Below, one piece after another: positions 12,786 through 26,100 of a stretch of DNA of 64,000 bases (the stretch's first letter is position 1; the number at the start of each line of letters is the position of its first letter). The notes below the pieces were generated by a model. It was not told the origin of the DNA. It saw only the letters and a list, made by a program, of their open reading frames with translations, and made no database searches. This DNA is from Sitta carolinensis (Eukaryota > Chordata > Aves > Passeriformes > Sittidae). Both the position numbers and the translations under genes were made by a program. The DNA is taken from positions 19,941,001-20,005,000 of the forward strand of contig JAVUNC010000004.1 of assembly GCA_032173965.1 (NCBI GenBank). The letters are read 5' to 3'.

Positions 12786-15700
12786 CATCATAAGAATCCT
12801 CTTTCAGATCCTTTAAAATATTTTATCTTAAAATCAGACTCATCTTGCCAGTTTTCCTTGTTTCCTGTGCTTCATACAATTATTCTTATTTACCAGCTCA
12901 TTTTCCCACATACTTCCTAGCATATTTATTTTTATCCTGACAAAAAGGGCAGCTACATCAGCATTTTCCTCTATACCAGCTCTAGCACCAGAAATTCCTC
13001 TTCAGAAGAGGGTACTATACTGCCTTTTTCTGCTCATCCGTTCTTGCCATTGGAGACCCTTGTGGAATCTGGAGTCCCAAGAGTACCAATGGCCTATGGC
13101 ACTTGAGATCCTGGATGCTAGCAGGCCCTGATTTCACACACACAGGAGACCATTGCCTAAAAAAAATTTAGCCATCCTGCACCAGAGGGACGGAAGAGTG
13201 AGGCAAGCTCAGGTGCATGAGTTAAGCCACAGGAAGAGGTGGTGGAGGTGCCCAGGTAAGCAGCTCCCTCAGGCTTCCCCTTCAGTGCAGCCAGGTCACC
13301 ACAGAAACGCCCCTGCAGAAAGGACACAAGCCTCTCTGGGAGCTGCTCAAACTGCTGGTGCCGGTTCCTGCAGGTGATGCTGACACTGCTGAGCTGTGTG
13401 TACTGGCTGGGGCTGCCGTGACACCGACTGCCACACCCCACACATAGGTATGGCCTGGGCCTCAAAACAGTGGCAAAAGCAGGGACAAGGCAGGTGATTC
13501 TCCTGCTGCCACACTCAATTCCTAAGGGAACCTGCCACAGCCACATTACTGGCTTTGCTGGGGCAAGGTCGTGAGACTGACAAGGTGAGAGCAAGCATGT
13601 AACACCAGGGAGGGGACAATGCTGCCCACGGATGGCACTGCCAGGGGAAGGCAGCTGCACACCTGCAGACAGGAGGAGGCTCTTGGCAGCCCCAAGGCAC
13701 CACGGGCAGGTGGCACATGTGCACGTTGACAGGCATCAGTTTCTTGTTACCCACCATGCACTCAGGGGGTTGGGGCTGATGTCTCACCGCTTATTGCTCC
13801 TGCCTGATGGGTACAGATTGCAGACAGAACACTGCAGGGCACTGCCTATGAGCAGTCACAATTCTCAACAATATACTAGTTTAAAGCAAGACTCTCTGCT
13901 GGCTTTGAGGGCTATTAAGCTTGATTTACTCAAGGATTTCTATACTGATACAGGGACAGAATTTTTAAAGAGGATTTCTCATAAAGCGTATACCATTTTC
14001 ATTCTGTACCTGGTGAACAATATGACATTTGGAAGTCAGACTTTTGAAAACAATCCAGATATTTAACTAAAGAAGTAGTTTCCAAAATTCATCATCCTTA
14101 AAGAGTCCAGGCTGCAGGAATACACAGCAGAATTCTGAACCTACCCACAGCTTCCACTGACACCCCTTTGTGCAGGATAGGAGTAAACATAAAATGCTGT
14201 CACTGCAGGCAAATCAATAAAATAAACCATAAAAAGAAAACAAACCACCAAATCTTCCTCAACACACAGCTGTATGACTAATGCTAGGCTTTTTGACTTT
14301 AACAGTTACTAGATCTGAGAGCATGTCCTTGCAAATCATTATGTGCGTTACTCAAAAATTAGAGCTAAGCTAAAAGTGATTTTGCCTTAAACAAAGGTAA
14401 CTCAACTGCCAGCTCTTTTGGGGTAACAGGACTGAGCACTGTTAAAGATTATAGAAGGAAGAGATGGTCCTTCCCCAAAGAGCCGAGAATTTGTGGGGAG
14501 GCAGATGATTGCCACCTGCTGAAGGAGCACAGGGAAACAAAGAGAAGGTATAGCCTGACATGTGAAGCAATGTTCTCGGCTCACTTACAGTCAGACTGTT
14601 TCCAAATTTTTGTAGGCACTGCAGCAAAACCCAGTGTAAAGGAGAGATGTGAAGATGGTAAATGAATTTTAAGATGGTAAGGGAGGCAAGGAAGAGGAAC
14701 AATGTTAGTTGTATTGGTGTGTTACACAGTAGAATCTTCACAAAGCACAAAATTAAGGAGATGTATTGGAATATGTTGATGACAGAAGTAGGAAATACCA
14801 TCAATGAAAGAAGACTGCAGTGCTGTGTAGATGAGCTATAGACTGCAGAGTTCAGTCCTCAAAGTCATCTAAGGTTACAGATACACAGCAGCAAGAGATT
14901 TGTGTTGCTGAGGCTTACGGAGTTACCATTGAAGTAGCTTAAACTATTCATTTATTTCCTGCTGAGCATTGACTCCTGCACTTCCCACAGCTCCACTGCC
15001 AAGCAGTTACTCCTGTGTTTGCAGCCTGCCTGCCCACAGTGCTTTGATGCCATTAAGGGAAAAAAGTAGAAACTGACAAAAATTTAATGGCAAAATAATA
15101 GCCAAAAAAAAAAAAAAAAATCAATTTCATTACAGCTATGGAGAAATAAGAAATTCTTTCATGGAAGCAAATTTTATCAGAAAATTCTGCAATTTGTATG
15201 TGTGAGAAACTACAGGAGGGAAAAATCCGGAAGTATTTCCTAAGCAAAGGTAGGTAAGCATTAGTGTTGCTGGAAAAACACAAAGGTACTACTCCAGAGC
15301 TTACCCAGAACCCAGTTCTGTCAGGCAGGGCAGGATCTCTCTCACCTAACTCCACATAAGGCTCACACAGATGCCTGCCTTGGAACTAGCTGCTCTAAAT
15401 TCCCATTCTAATTTACCTATTTAGAATGTTTATGTTAAGATCAGGGCAGGAAGTGACAACAGCACAGTGACTTGGTATGAACTACACTGATTACAGCAGG
15501 ACAACTCAAAATGAAGCTGTTACAAAGAATGGCTTTTAAGATGACCAAAGCAGATTAAAGGCACAAATTACAAGAAGAAGCTGTTTAGCCTCACAAAAAG
15601 AGGATCATGAAACCTTTCCTCTCGGATACTGAAAAGCAGTGAGGATGTCCTTGAACACTGATTTTTGCCTCACTTCCCAACTACTGGATGTGGTCAATAG

Positions 15701-18700
15701 CCAAGCTTCATCTGCTCTCATTCAATAGAGGTCAGCATAGAGGGAAAGCAACACCAGTAACATTAAGTGGCCATAGAAAAGCCAACATATGAGACAGCTG
15801 AATAGAAAGCTTTGCATAAACAGTTACTATCTGACCTGATATGCAACTACAGCATTTCTGGGGGGATAATTTCCAATGTCCCAGAAAAGTCATTGCCCTA
15901 CAGAACTGACAGCTACTGATCCATAAGCCATCAGTTGGATGAGCAAACTTTCTGTCATCTTTTCTCTAGCTCAGATGTGTACTAGTATAGATGAATTTAT
16001 TTCTTTCACAACTGAAAACCAAAATGAATAAAAGCAATCCAAGCACAAAACAACCCAACACAAACCCACAAATAGAAACAATGGACATTTCTTGAAGGTC
16101 TGAAGACCTTTTGAAAAGGTGCTGCTACACTCATGCCAACCACTGGCAACTCTTACATTAGGGTCCCTCTTAATGCGTTGAACAATTTTGCAGAATCTGT
16201 AGGTTGGACTGCAACAGAAAACTGTTCTAGCAGATATGGGCAGGGAAAAGCTTGCCATCCTCTGCTGTGCAAGACTTTGCATCACAGGCACTTTCCTGTT
16301 GTCTCACTTAATACACACTCCCAGACCATTGGTCCAGTTTAAAATGTGTAGCAGAATTAAAAATGTCTTTTGAGAGCAACAACTTTATGCCTTGCTGTTT
16401 CTGTGGTGGGTTCAGAGGTCAACCAGCACAACATACTATGAGAGAAGCTGGAAAACTTGGCCTGCGAGCACAGCTCTGAGATTGTCTGGGTGCATACTGC
16501 TGGACAGACTCATCTCTAGCCATTATTCTGGGAAGGCTCATATCTGGCAGGCAGTGGACACACTTCCAGCAGAGGTCCAGAGGTCCAGTTAACCCTGGAA
16601 ACAGTCGGTAAGAGAGCTCTTCCCTTTTCTTCGCAAGCACAATGCCCTGTCCTGCCATGTCCCAGTACTCAGCGCACACACTCCGTAAGCAAGGTAGTGC
16701 ACTGGAGGACATGCAATGCAGTCCTGACAGCTTGTGAGGAAGGTAGGGATCAGCCTTTAACATAAAGCCATTTACCAGCTACCAAGGCCCTGCCTATCTG
16801 ACGTGGGAAGCCTGTGGCACCTCTGTGGATATATCTGGATACATGAGTCTCAAGACACATCATTACTTAAGAGCACATGCATTCCCCTGACTGTGTGTAC
16901 CACTTAGCTGTTTTTAATCCATGACAGTCGATTATTTCTTGCTCTGAAGGAGTGACACAAAATGGCTGCTATTTTGCACAGAAACAAGGCATTAGGCTCT
17001 TTTCTGTGAGCAGCCTGTAATTTCCCCTCTGTTTAGGAGCAAAGAGGGGCAAGCTTGTTAAGGAGCAAGCCATGTTCTCTCATTCTATTCTATTCCCCAA
17101 AGTCCACTAAAATGGGTATCTGCATCAAGACACCCACCAGATACTGGCTCCCATGCCAAGATGAACATGTGCTACTGGCTGGCCATCTATAGTGGGTGTT
17201 TTTCACTGTGAGAGCTGGTATGAAAAATTTTATTACTATCTGTGATGAGAACACTTCATGTCATGTCCCCTGCTGCTTCTGTGGCTTATGAGACTAAAAG
17301 CTGGACTGTCCTTCTCCATGTCTTCATGGGCACTCCCACATTCCATCTGCAGGGGGTTCCAAGTTTCCAGGTTTCATCACAGCACCCCAGATATCTTCTG
17401 CATCTTGATACACAGTGTACAGATACTGACCTGTGTAACTATTGTAACTTGCCCACTGCACATACACATGCAGCCCAGTCTTTGGAATTTGAATTTGTTT
17501 GTAAACAGCTGGACAGATCATTCCCCAAAGTGCTGTGTTGCTGCTGGGAAATTTTCTCATGAGTAAAACTGTACCCATGAGCAGATGCATATGCAACCAA
17601 CTATTGCACAGGGTACTCTCCTCATGTATCTTCCACATTGCAACCCTGTTACAAACATGCCAGGTCCCCGAGGGTCACACGAGTGACAGAGCTTAGGAAG
17701 AAGCCTTCTGACATGTAATTCCAGGTATCTGGGTATGACCAATAAGGATAGGAGGCTGCGAGATCTCCTGCAATGCCTGGGAATGACTGGATGGCTTGCA
17801 AAGAACTGCCGTATTTTGTGTGTGCGAACAACCCTAACATACAGCATGCTGCACTTTTCTTTAACTCAGGGATATGTTTAATTTGTTTCAGAGCACAGCC
17901 ACAGTGTGAAATTATAGCTGCAGTGGGGATTATCTGGACCAGGACTCTGTAATAGAAAAGGATTCATCCTAAGAAGACACAGATACATTCAAAGCGTGAC
18001 CATTTTGGTTCTAATTATAAAGCACTGATTTACAACAGAAATACACAATTTCAGCCAGTCATTTCACTAGTACCTCTCTGTGCCTTTCAAACAAAATTTT
18101 CAGACAATCAAAATGTCCAAGTTACTATATTCCACATGGCTTTACAAATTGCGAGTAATGAATTCTACAAAAGCACCCATTCTGCCTTCTAAACAACCCT
18201 GTACAATCTTTTTGGAAGGGCTGGAACTTTTTCTACATGTGATCACAGTTAAAATGAATGTAGAGCTTTTATGGAAATGTAGAATTTTACTGACATTCAC
18301 CATTCCTGAATTGAAAATGTGTCTAAATATCCAGATATTGTAAAGTCTTCCATAGTGGTCTCCTAGGAAATTTTCTTAGTTTTAGTGGCAATAGATATCT
18401 AGGTCTGTAACATCCAAAAATGGTTTCTGATTTACCAACTGTAAATGCTTTGATTCATCTTGAATATATTTTGCAGAATGCTGTGTGTTTCCAATGCAAC
18501 AAGCTAGTGAATTAGTCCACCAAAACCAAAAAAGGTCTGTAAATTCCCTTCTAAGACTTTAAACTGAACTATAAGAAGATATAGATTACTTGAGCTTTCC
18601 AAGTATGACAGAAAATCTTTCAAAGCTTTAAATTAAATCACATAGATTATTGGGCACCTTGCTAGCTGAATTTCTGTTCTTGCATGTTTTCTGGTATGTT

Positions 18701-19229
18701 ACCTTGTTTTAGTTCCTTGCAATTGCCTTCACATTGCTGATTACACATGGTTCCCACTCCTTACTGTTTGTTGTGCAATTTAAATGTTCTAATCCCTTAA
18801 ACAGAGATCTATTAGTTCTGGCATGGCATTGTACCAGCATAGTTGTGGCTATTTAACACTACTGGTAGTCTATTTTTAGGCATAATCCTAGTGAAGGTAC
18901 ATGTAGCTGAACACTGCAAGATTCTTTCATCAACTTAAGAAGGGGGTAAAAAATCTGTGCACTAAATATGAAATAAAGCATGACAAATACATTAACCCAA
19001 AGAGCGCGATTTCTATAATTTATTTTTTCATTAGGTGGTCTTTGTTCTGATGTTGTGAATGTCTGACTGTGAGGGAAAGCAGAAATTACTAGAACAGAAT
19101 TCAAATTACCTGGGAGTGGAAAACAAAATGAGGGCCAGAGCAGTGAGCATTTGCACTTAGGTACGATTCTCTGGACTTAGCCTGGAGTCCTCTCTTCAGA
19201 GATCACATTCCCCAGGACATAAGGCTAAC
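12786..19229. other. Intergenic DNA, no gene recognised
   Basis: Mostly AT-rich unique sequence. A GC-richer patch at about 13150-13850 carries a 167-codon minus-strand frame (13660-13157) without a recognisable domain, splice context or upstream promoter. A stretch at about 15500-15660 weakly resembles the last part of CR1 ORF2 but is too decayed to call. The minus strand at about 17850-17290 has coding-like pieces in different frames (see findings). An A run lies at about 15102-15120. Confidence 0.45.
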
Positions 19230-20335
19230 AGCTCACTAGAACCAGATGGAATTCACCTAAGCGCTCTAAACCAACTGAAGGATGAAATAACACCACTGTG
19301 AGACGCAGTGTGTAACCTCTCCCTGGGAATCGTCTGTGCCAGGGGATGGGAAGGTGGGGAAATTAATAACTTTTACAAAAGATCCCAGGGGTGATCTGAG
19401 GAACTACAGATGAGTGAACATGACATTGTTGTTCAGCAAATCAGTAGAAGCCACTGCAAGGAACAGAATTAGCAGACACAAGGAAAAATATATTGGGAAG
19501 GAAGAACTCCATTAAGCATCCATAAAAGGAAGACACACTTCACAAGCCTACTGGCTTTTTTTTTTTTTTTTTTTAGAAACTGGAAAATAAGCAAACAAGG
19601 TGTATCAAGGTGTATTAAAGTGCATTTTTACAATTAAATGGAGAAAAAGAAAGCCCTTAAAAAGGAAGTCTCATGAGCTAAGTAAACCCTAATTTAAATG
19701 AATAAGCAATTAAAAAATATGAAAAAAAAAAAAAAAAAGAAAAAAAATGAGAAAAAGGAATGCTGTTTTCCCACTGGAAGGAAATCTCCAACACAATCCT
19801 TTGGGACTCTTTGCCAGGATCTGTGCTGCTCAGCAAAGTCTTAAATGACCTGGAAAAGGTGATGAATAATGGGAGAACAGAGACTGCTGATACCATTACA
19901 GTTATCACAGAAATTAAAATCAAAAGCTGACTGTGCAAAGCTGCAGAAAAGTATGATCATGCACAGCTTGAGATAAAATGGCAAATAAAATTCCACATAT
20001 CAGGATATAGGATATGAAATGGTGGATATAATGGTGTAAACTGGTAAGATCTGTTCATAAATTAAAAAACAATACCATGAAGATGCCAGTTCCATACCCA
20101 GTAAGGGGTCAAAAAAGCAACCAAATTATTTGAAAAGGACTAGAAAACAAACCAGAGCACACTTCAACCAATGTGTGGTGAACCAGCATTTTTAATAACA
20201 TGGGCAATTTTTGTTCTCTCACCTTTGAAAGGACGAAGCAGACTTACAAAAGTTACAGGAAAGGGCAAAAAAGGTACAAAGAAAAGTAGGAAAACTTTAC
20301 GAAGAATCTGCAAACAGGCCTCTTCAAGTTGTATG
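19230..20335 (+). mobile_element. Decayed CR1 LINE ORF2 relic
   Basis: Nucleotide-level resemblance to the CR1 reverse transcriptase ORF on the plus strand: ACCAGATGGAATTCACC at the left, a TAAATGACCTGGAAAAGG block near 19843, a GATACCATTACAG block near 19890, a GTCAAAAAAGCAACCAAA block near 20108 and an AAAGGGCAAAAAAGG block near 20262. Order and orientation match an ORF2. There are many stops and indels, so no protein is made. T-rich and A-rich tracts (19556-19574 and 19722-19756) interrupt it and may be simple-repeat growth inside the relic. Confidence 0.7.
19722..19756. repeat. A-rich tract
   Basis: A nearly pure A tract with a few G interruptions, inside the CR1 relic. Confidence 0.8.
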
Positions 20336-21949
20336 TGTCCTACTCTTCTTCCCTGCTTCCCTCCTTCCTCGGTATGGAGTCCTCTCCCTCTCACATTACT
20401 GTGTTGTCACCAAAATTTCCACAGGCTTCACAGACAAATCAAGGGTCAAAATACAAGCTGTTGGGATTTTCTCTTCTAACTCAGAGTTAGAGGGAGGACT
20501 TCTTCCATCTTCCCATATTCCTTCTCCAAAGCAGAAAATGAATCTGGATTCACTGCACTAAGATACAAAGGTAAAAAAAAATTCCTTTGATTTTTTACCT
20601 CTTTCCTGCATCACAGCCTTGTCAACAAGATTTTTAATGATTTATCAGACTTGACTTCTCCAGTTTGGATGCAGAGACTGCTTTCAGTGCAGAGCTTCTC
20701 CATGAGTTAAGAACTGCAGTGGCAGACTCTCCGACCTGGAAGTGACTTTCAGAGCTCACTGTAAACTCCACCCACTTCACAGCTTATAGAAATCTCAGTC
20801 CTCTGCTTTTCCCTGATGGTGAGGTGGTACTATTCTTTCAGCATGTTCCACTCTTACCTCTCATGTATGAGAAGCTTCAGTTCCCATATTCAAACTTTAT
20901 TTGAACACTGGAGCACAGTTACTACCATTGCCAAGGGGTGCATATGCCCTGACTGCTTCATCTTAAAACTTACCTCTCACCGGTTTTGAGTCAGATAGAA
21001 AATCACTCAACTTTAAGGGATGTGTTCATGGATTCCCACTCATTTGAGTGGGACAGACACTCAGTTACTGAGAAACCCACTGCTTCAGTCCTTGGATCAT
21101 ACCTATTCAAAGACCTCTGCATCTCAGTTCAGAAGGAATGGGACTGATGGGCTGTGGGTGGGAAGCTGCCCTTGTATAGGCTCCACAAAGACTTTCCATG
21201 AGGTGCAGGTCATTACCTTCCTATGAACTTGTACACAAAAGTCTTTTCCTGATAAGAGAGGATTTGCTTTTTACAATGTCTGTAGGTGTGTCCAATAATA
21301 CAGATTACACAGATTTCTCCTTTGCTTGGTTCCCTACAGCCTGAAGCACTCATCTTCATTAACTTAGTGTCACATATTTTTGCAAGCATCAGAAACCCAA
21401 TGGAAGGCTGAGTGTAGCACAGTAGAAAGAAGATTGCTAGTCACTATAAAAATGCAAAGCACAACCAAGAGAGGGTGCTTTAATTTCAGATAGACAGCTG
21501 TAAAATTGCTTAGCAAAGATAGTTGGAAATTTGCTTGTTCTTCTTCCCAATTGCAATGCAGAGGTGAATGGCTGTGTACTGATAAAGCCATCTGTCTTGT
21601 GGGTGCCTGGAGGAAGCCTCTGCACCAAAGCAATATTGCCAGTTTTACAGTTAATATCCTGGTGCACAATACTCTTGAGCTGAGAGCTGGATTGCAGACA
21701 TTTATGCTGCTTTAGGGCATCCCAGAGCACAGCATGCCTGGTTGTAATGACTTGCTCAAAAGCTCAGGCTGCTGGATCGGGAAGACGATGAGGAATGCTG
21801 CAGGGCATAATGCATTGCCAGCACACCATTCCACGCACTGAGATAATATTCAGGTCCATGGACTCAGACTTGAACCGAAAGAGAAAGAACAACTGTCAGT
21901 AGAATGCTTTGGTTGGGCAGTTTTTTCAGGTGGTGTGAATATCCTGGAG
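20336..21949. other. Intergenic DNA, no gene recognised
   Basis: Unique-looking sequence between the CR1 relic and the nested LTR pair. The open frames of about 100 codons near 20171-20479 and 21370-21730 have no recognisable domain and overlap frames on the opposite strand. Confidence 0.5.
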
Positions 21950-22033
21950 TGCTGGTTTTAGCTGGGGTAGGGTTAATTCCTAATAGCTGCTGTGGGGCTG
22001 TTTTGTATCTCTGTGGAAAACAGGGTTGATAAT
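21950..22033 (+). mobile_element. Solo ERV LTR (family B), 5' part
   Basis: It begins TGCTGGTTTTAGCTGGGGTA, which matches the start of a common bird ERV LTR as I remember it. It is broken at 22034 by insertion of a family A LTR and resumes at 23115. The sequence runs up to GGGTTGATAAT at the break and continues on the far side with the expected next block of the same LTR. Confidence 0.7.
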
Positions 22034-23114
22034 TGTATTGAGTTTGTGTGGCCACATTTAGGTAGTGCAGGGGCTACAGCAGTGGCTCCTGTGAGAAGCT
22101 GCCAGAAGCTTGCTCCATGTCCAGCAGAGCCAATGCCAGACAGCTCCAGGATGGACGTGCTGGGCCAGTCAGTAACACTTATGGGATAACACAGTTGAGA
22201 AGGGAAAAGTTATTGCACAGCTGTAATTGCAGCCAGAGGAGAGCTGGGTGAGCACGAGAGGAACAGCTCTGCAGACACCAAGGGCAGTGCAGAGGCAGGG
22301 GCAGGAGGTGCTCCAGGTGCCAGAGCTGAGATTCCCCTGCAGCCCGTGGTGCAGCCCATGGTGAGGCAGCTGTGCCCCTGCAGCCCACGGAGAACCACAG
22401 GGATGCAGAGATCCACCCACAGCCCATGGAGGAGATCCACACTGGAGCAGGTGGATGCCTGAGAGGAGGCTGTGACCCTGTGGGAGGCCCGTGCTGGAGC
22501 AGGGTCCTGGCAGGGACCTGAGACCTGTGGAGAGAGGAGCCCACCCTGGAACAGCTTTGCTGGTGGGACTTGTGACCCCATGGGGGAGCCAGGCTGGAAC
22601 AGCCTGTTCCTGAGGGACTGCACACTATGCAAGAGTGATCCACACTGCAGCAGTCCAGGGGGAACTGATGCCTGTGGGATGGACTCACATTGGAGAAGGT
22701 CATTGAAAGCTATCTCCTGTAGGAGGGTCCCCAAGCTGGAACAAGGGAAGGACTCCTCTCCCTGAGCAGGAGCAGAAACAACCTGTGATGAACTGACCAT
22801 AGCCCCATTCCCATCTCCCTGCACTGTAGGGGGAGAAGGTAGAGCTGGGAAGGAGGGAAGGGTGGGGGAGAATGCTTTTAAGATTTATTTTACTTCTCAT
22901 TATCTTGTTGATTTTCTTAGTAATAAATTCATTTAATATCTACAAGTTGAGTCTGTTTTGCCTGTGATGGTATTTGATGAGTGATCTCTCTCCTGGTCCT
23001 TATCTCAACCAATGAACCCTTTGTTATATTTTTTGTCCCCTGTCCTGCTGCGGAGGGGAGCAAGAAAGAGGATTTAGTGGGTGTCTAGAATCCAGCTGGG
23101 ATCAACTCACTACA
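22034..23114 (+). mobile_element. Solo ERV LTR, family A copy 1, nested in family B LTR
   Basis: It starts TGTATTGAGTTTG and ends CAACTCACTACA, so it has the TG...CA ends of an LTR. A poly(A) signal AATAAA lies at 22922-22927. The middle is GC-rich and carries degenerate modules such as CTGTGACCCTGTGGG. Three other copies lie at 41701, 55491 and 61424. The flanking 5-mers, ATAAT and GTATT, match at only three of five bases, so any target duplication is decayed. No internal gag or pol sequence accompanies it. The minus-strand frames of up to 204 codons (22824-22210) lie wholly inside the LTR and are not called as genes. Confidence 0.85.
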
Positions 23115-23565
23115 GTATTATGAGGATATTTTCACTGTTGCTGAGAACTGGTCCAACACTCAAGGCCTTTTCTTTTCCTCACCTCATCCCACCAGCGAGG
23201 CGGTTGGAGGTGCACAGAGTATTGGGAGGGGACAGCTGACAACAGCTGATGCAGGGGATAATGGGGTCATGGTCAGTACATGGTCATGTAAAGCCAGGGA
23301 AAAAGGAGGGCACTTTTGGAGTGATGGTGTTTGTCACTCTTACACATGAGGGAGCCTTGTTTGCCTGGGGATGGCTGAACACCTGCCCGCCTGTGTTAAG
23401 TGATGAATTTACTTCTTCATTTGTTTTCCCTGCGCACATGGCTTTTGCTATACCTATTAAACTGTCTTTAAACTTCTGCTCTTTTGATTCTTTCCCCTGT
23501 CCTGCTATCCAGGAGAGTGAGTGGCTGTGTGGTGACTAGGTGCTGAATATGGTTAAGCCACAACC
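23115..23565 (+). mobile_element. Solo ERV LTR (family B), 3' part
   Basis: It continues the LTR broken at 22033: a CACTGTTGCTGAG block, a GGTTGGAGGTGCACAGAGTA block, a GATGGCTGAACACCTGCC block, a TATTAAACTG stretch and an end near GGTTAAGCCACAACC. The outer flanks, TGGAG before 21950 and TGGGT after 23565, are a degraded 5-bp duplication at best. The exact right end is uncertain by one or two bases. Confidence 0.7.
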
Positions 23566-25321
23566 TGGGTATTCACAAAGAATGACAACAATTTATGGGC
23601 TCAGCAAGAAAAAATAAAGTGGCAAAGTCTGGCCTACTTTGGATTTCTAAAATCTAGTTTTATGGGTTTTGTATAATTTTAGACTTTTTTTCTTTGGTCA
23701 GCTTCAAGCTAAATATCAATCAAGAGACTGCTGTACAAAGCAACTCTGATTTCAGAACACCAGTGGTTCCTATGATCAGCCGTGGACAACTGGAGATACA
23801 CTAAGGTTGACAGAGAGGATCCACAGTTGCTTCTGAAAAGACTAACGATCCTCTTGGAAATACTTGCTCAATACCATCTCATCTTTGTGACTTTTACTTC
23901 CCAAGTTTTCCACTGCTCTCATTTGAAAATAAAAGTCTCAGGATACCCACGAGAATGCTGTCAAGCACAGAGCAGAATGGGTCTGTGGGTCACCATCACA
24001 ACCTACAAGGGAAAAGCTACACTTGTGTCTCCTTCCCTCCTGTTCACACCACCTCAGTAAGCCACTGTTGCCAGCTGGCTCCCAGGATCTGCCCATGTTC
24101 AAATTCTTATCCTGTGGTACCTGCAGGGTCGTTTGAGATCACTTTTCACTTTGCAAGCCCTTGCAAATTATGGAAAAAGTAGATGGAGAGGGGACTTTTA
24201 GAAACACGACAGTCTTTCTTTTCAGTCAGAAACAAAGTCTTTGTGCCTCGAGTAGACTGACAAGGATACCTGAACTGGTTTTGGCTTGATGTTGAACCTT
24301 GGTGTTTTTTGCTCACGCATAAAGGAATCAGACTGGAAGAAAGGATAGCATCAGGACATTTTGACAGAAATGCTGCTTTTTCCCCCTCTAAGACTTCCAG
24401 TGCAGCGGAGAGTTAAGGAACCTTTTGGAATCCTGCAAGATGTTCTGTATTAGCAGTGATCCAGATCCTGGGAGCTGAAGGCTCTATGCTGTTTGTCTGC
24501 AAGGTCTTATACAGCCATAGTTCAACTAATATTCCTGATGAATCCTTACATTATCTTAGGGTTTAGATAGCCAATGCTGATGCTGACAGTTATCATGCCT
24601 GTGCTGCAGACTAGAAATCTGCTCAGAGAACTGCTTCTGTAAGGAACTGAAAATTTACATATCCCACTATAAAATGGTGAACGCGAATTCACAAGCAAAT
24701 GTCTACATCTCAAATCTGTTTTATTCATCAGCAGTTAATTAACTTGTTGTAGGATCTTTCTTCAACTACCAGCCTGAAGAAATGCAACACAACAGATAAC
24801 AAAACCAATAGACACCTTTGCAACTAAAACAATGGATCATACCTTGCAGGTAAAGAAAAAATATTAATTTTCCTTTGATATTTAAAAATACATAATCTTA
24901 CACAACAACCATTCTTAACAAATGCAAATCATTCCCTGCAGAGCAACAAATTGAAAACATCTAAGATAAATTAATAAAGCAGTTGTTCTCCTTCCCCCTA
25001 AACATAATTTAAAACACAATTTAAGAGTTTGTGTTTTTTTTATACAGTCTCTTTAGTTTGGATTCTTATCCTTATCTGAAAAATATTAAAGCTTGCTTTT
25101 GTAGAAAACTGAAGAAATACTTGTTGACAACTATTACACCTAGAGCCACGACTTTCTGATCAAAACAAAAGAGCATATAATATAATAAATACATGTTAAA
25201 TACATTAGAAATCCACTAGATTATTTCAGTTTTCTGTTTTCAAAAAGAAGGTACAAATAGGGAATCATGACTGAATAATATTATTTCTCTTTGAATCCCA
25301 TAAAGATTAATACCAGAAATT
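23566..25321. other. Intergenic DNA, no gene recognised
   Basis: AT-rich unique sequence. Short frames such as 23782-24060 show no recognisable domain. Confidence 0.5.
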
Positions 25322-26100
25322 AACATGTTTAGTATTTTTACTGATGATATGGAAGAAGATGTAATCATCGTTGGTAAAATTTGCAGATGTCACCAAGATT
25401 AGGCACACAAAATGATCTACCATTTACTAATCTAGACATAGTAAAAAAGAAATTAAAAAATTGAAATTAATATAGCCAAACAGAAAGATAAACTTTTATG
25501 AAGTATGGAACCAAGGACTAAATCCTGGATAGCAATAAATTTCCAGAGTACTTGTCTCTGTTTTATTTATTAAATAATAAATATTTATTAAAATTATTTA
25601 ACACAGAATTCCTATACAATCCTATGTCAAGAAGTTGACCCAAACCTAACGAAACAGTGAATACAAAAGTTGGTACTTTTGAGATTTTAAATGAATGCAA
25701 AGTTTCTATGCTGTTCCAGCAGGCTTGTTTCTTAAGTGGTGGGAAAAAAAATAGAGAGAATATATGAGGGAGCCACAAAACCAAGTTGGAAGCTATAGAA
25801 AAAGCCTTAAATCAAAGAGATTAAAGAGACAATACTTACAGGATCAAAAAGAAGGTTACCTTGTAGCTTGATTATAGTGTTCAAAAACTTTCACAGAAAG
25901 TAGTGGCTAGTGAGAGACTACTTAATCTAGTGAAGAAAAGCATACCAAGAACTAATGGCTGAAAGTTAAATCTAGACAAATTCAAATTTAAAATAAGGAA
26001 CATAATTCTAAGCATGAAAGTGATTGAGTACTGGAATAAATGACTAAAGAAGGAGCTAAGTCTTCATTCCTTGATGTCCTTAAATCAAGCTGGCCTGTTC
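25322..26100 (+). mobile_element. Decayed CR1 LINE ORF2 relic
   Basis: Two blocks resemble CR1 ORF2 on the plus strand. At about 25330-25430 the text TTTTTACTGATGATATGGAA followed by GGTAAAATTTGCAGATGTCA matches the segment that encodes a reverse transcriptase core region. At about 25850-26090 an AATGGCTGAAAGTTAAATC block, then an ACAAATTCAAATTTAAAATAAGG block, matches the end of the ORF. The part between is AT-rich and unrecognisable. Stops are frequent. Confidence 0.65.

Noticed and set aside
13157..13660. 167-codon minus-strand frame
   Set aside because: GC-rich local composition explains the length. There is no recognisable domain, and frames on the other strand overlap it.
15500..15660. 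Possible CR1 ORF2 remnant
   Set aside because: Only scattered similarity, too weak to call without an alignment.
22210..22824. Long minus-strand open frame (204 codons), with a 193-codon counterpart at 55679-56260
   Set aside because: Both lie inside the GC-rich part of a family A LTR, antisense to it. They resemble each other only because the two LTR cores are nearly identical. No known domain and no start context.
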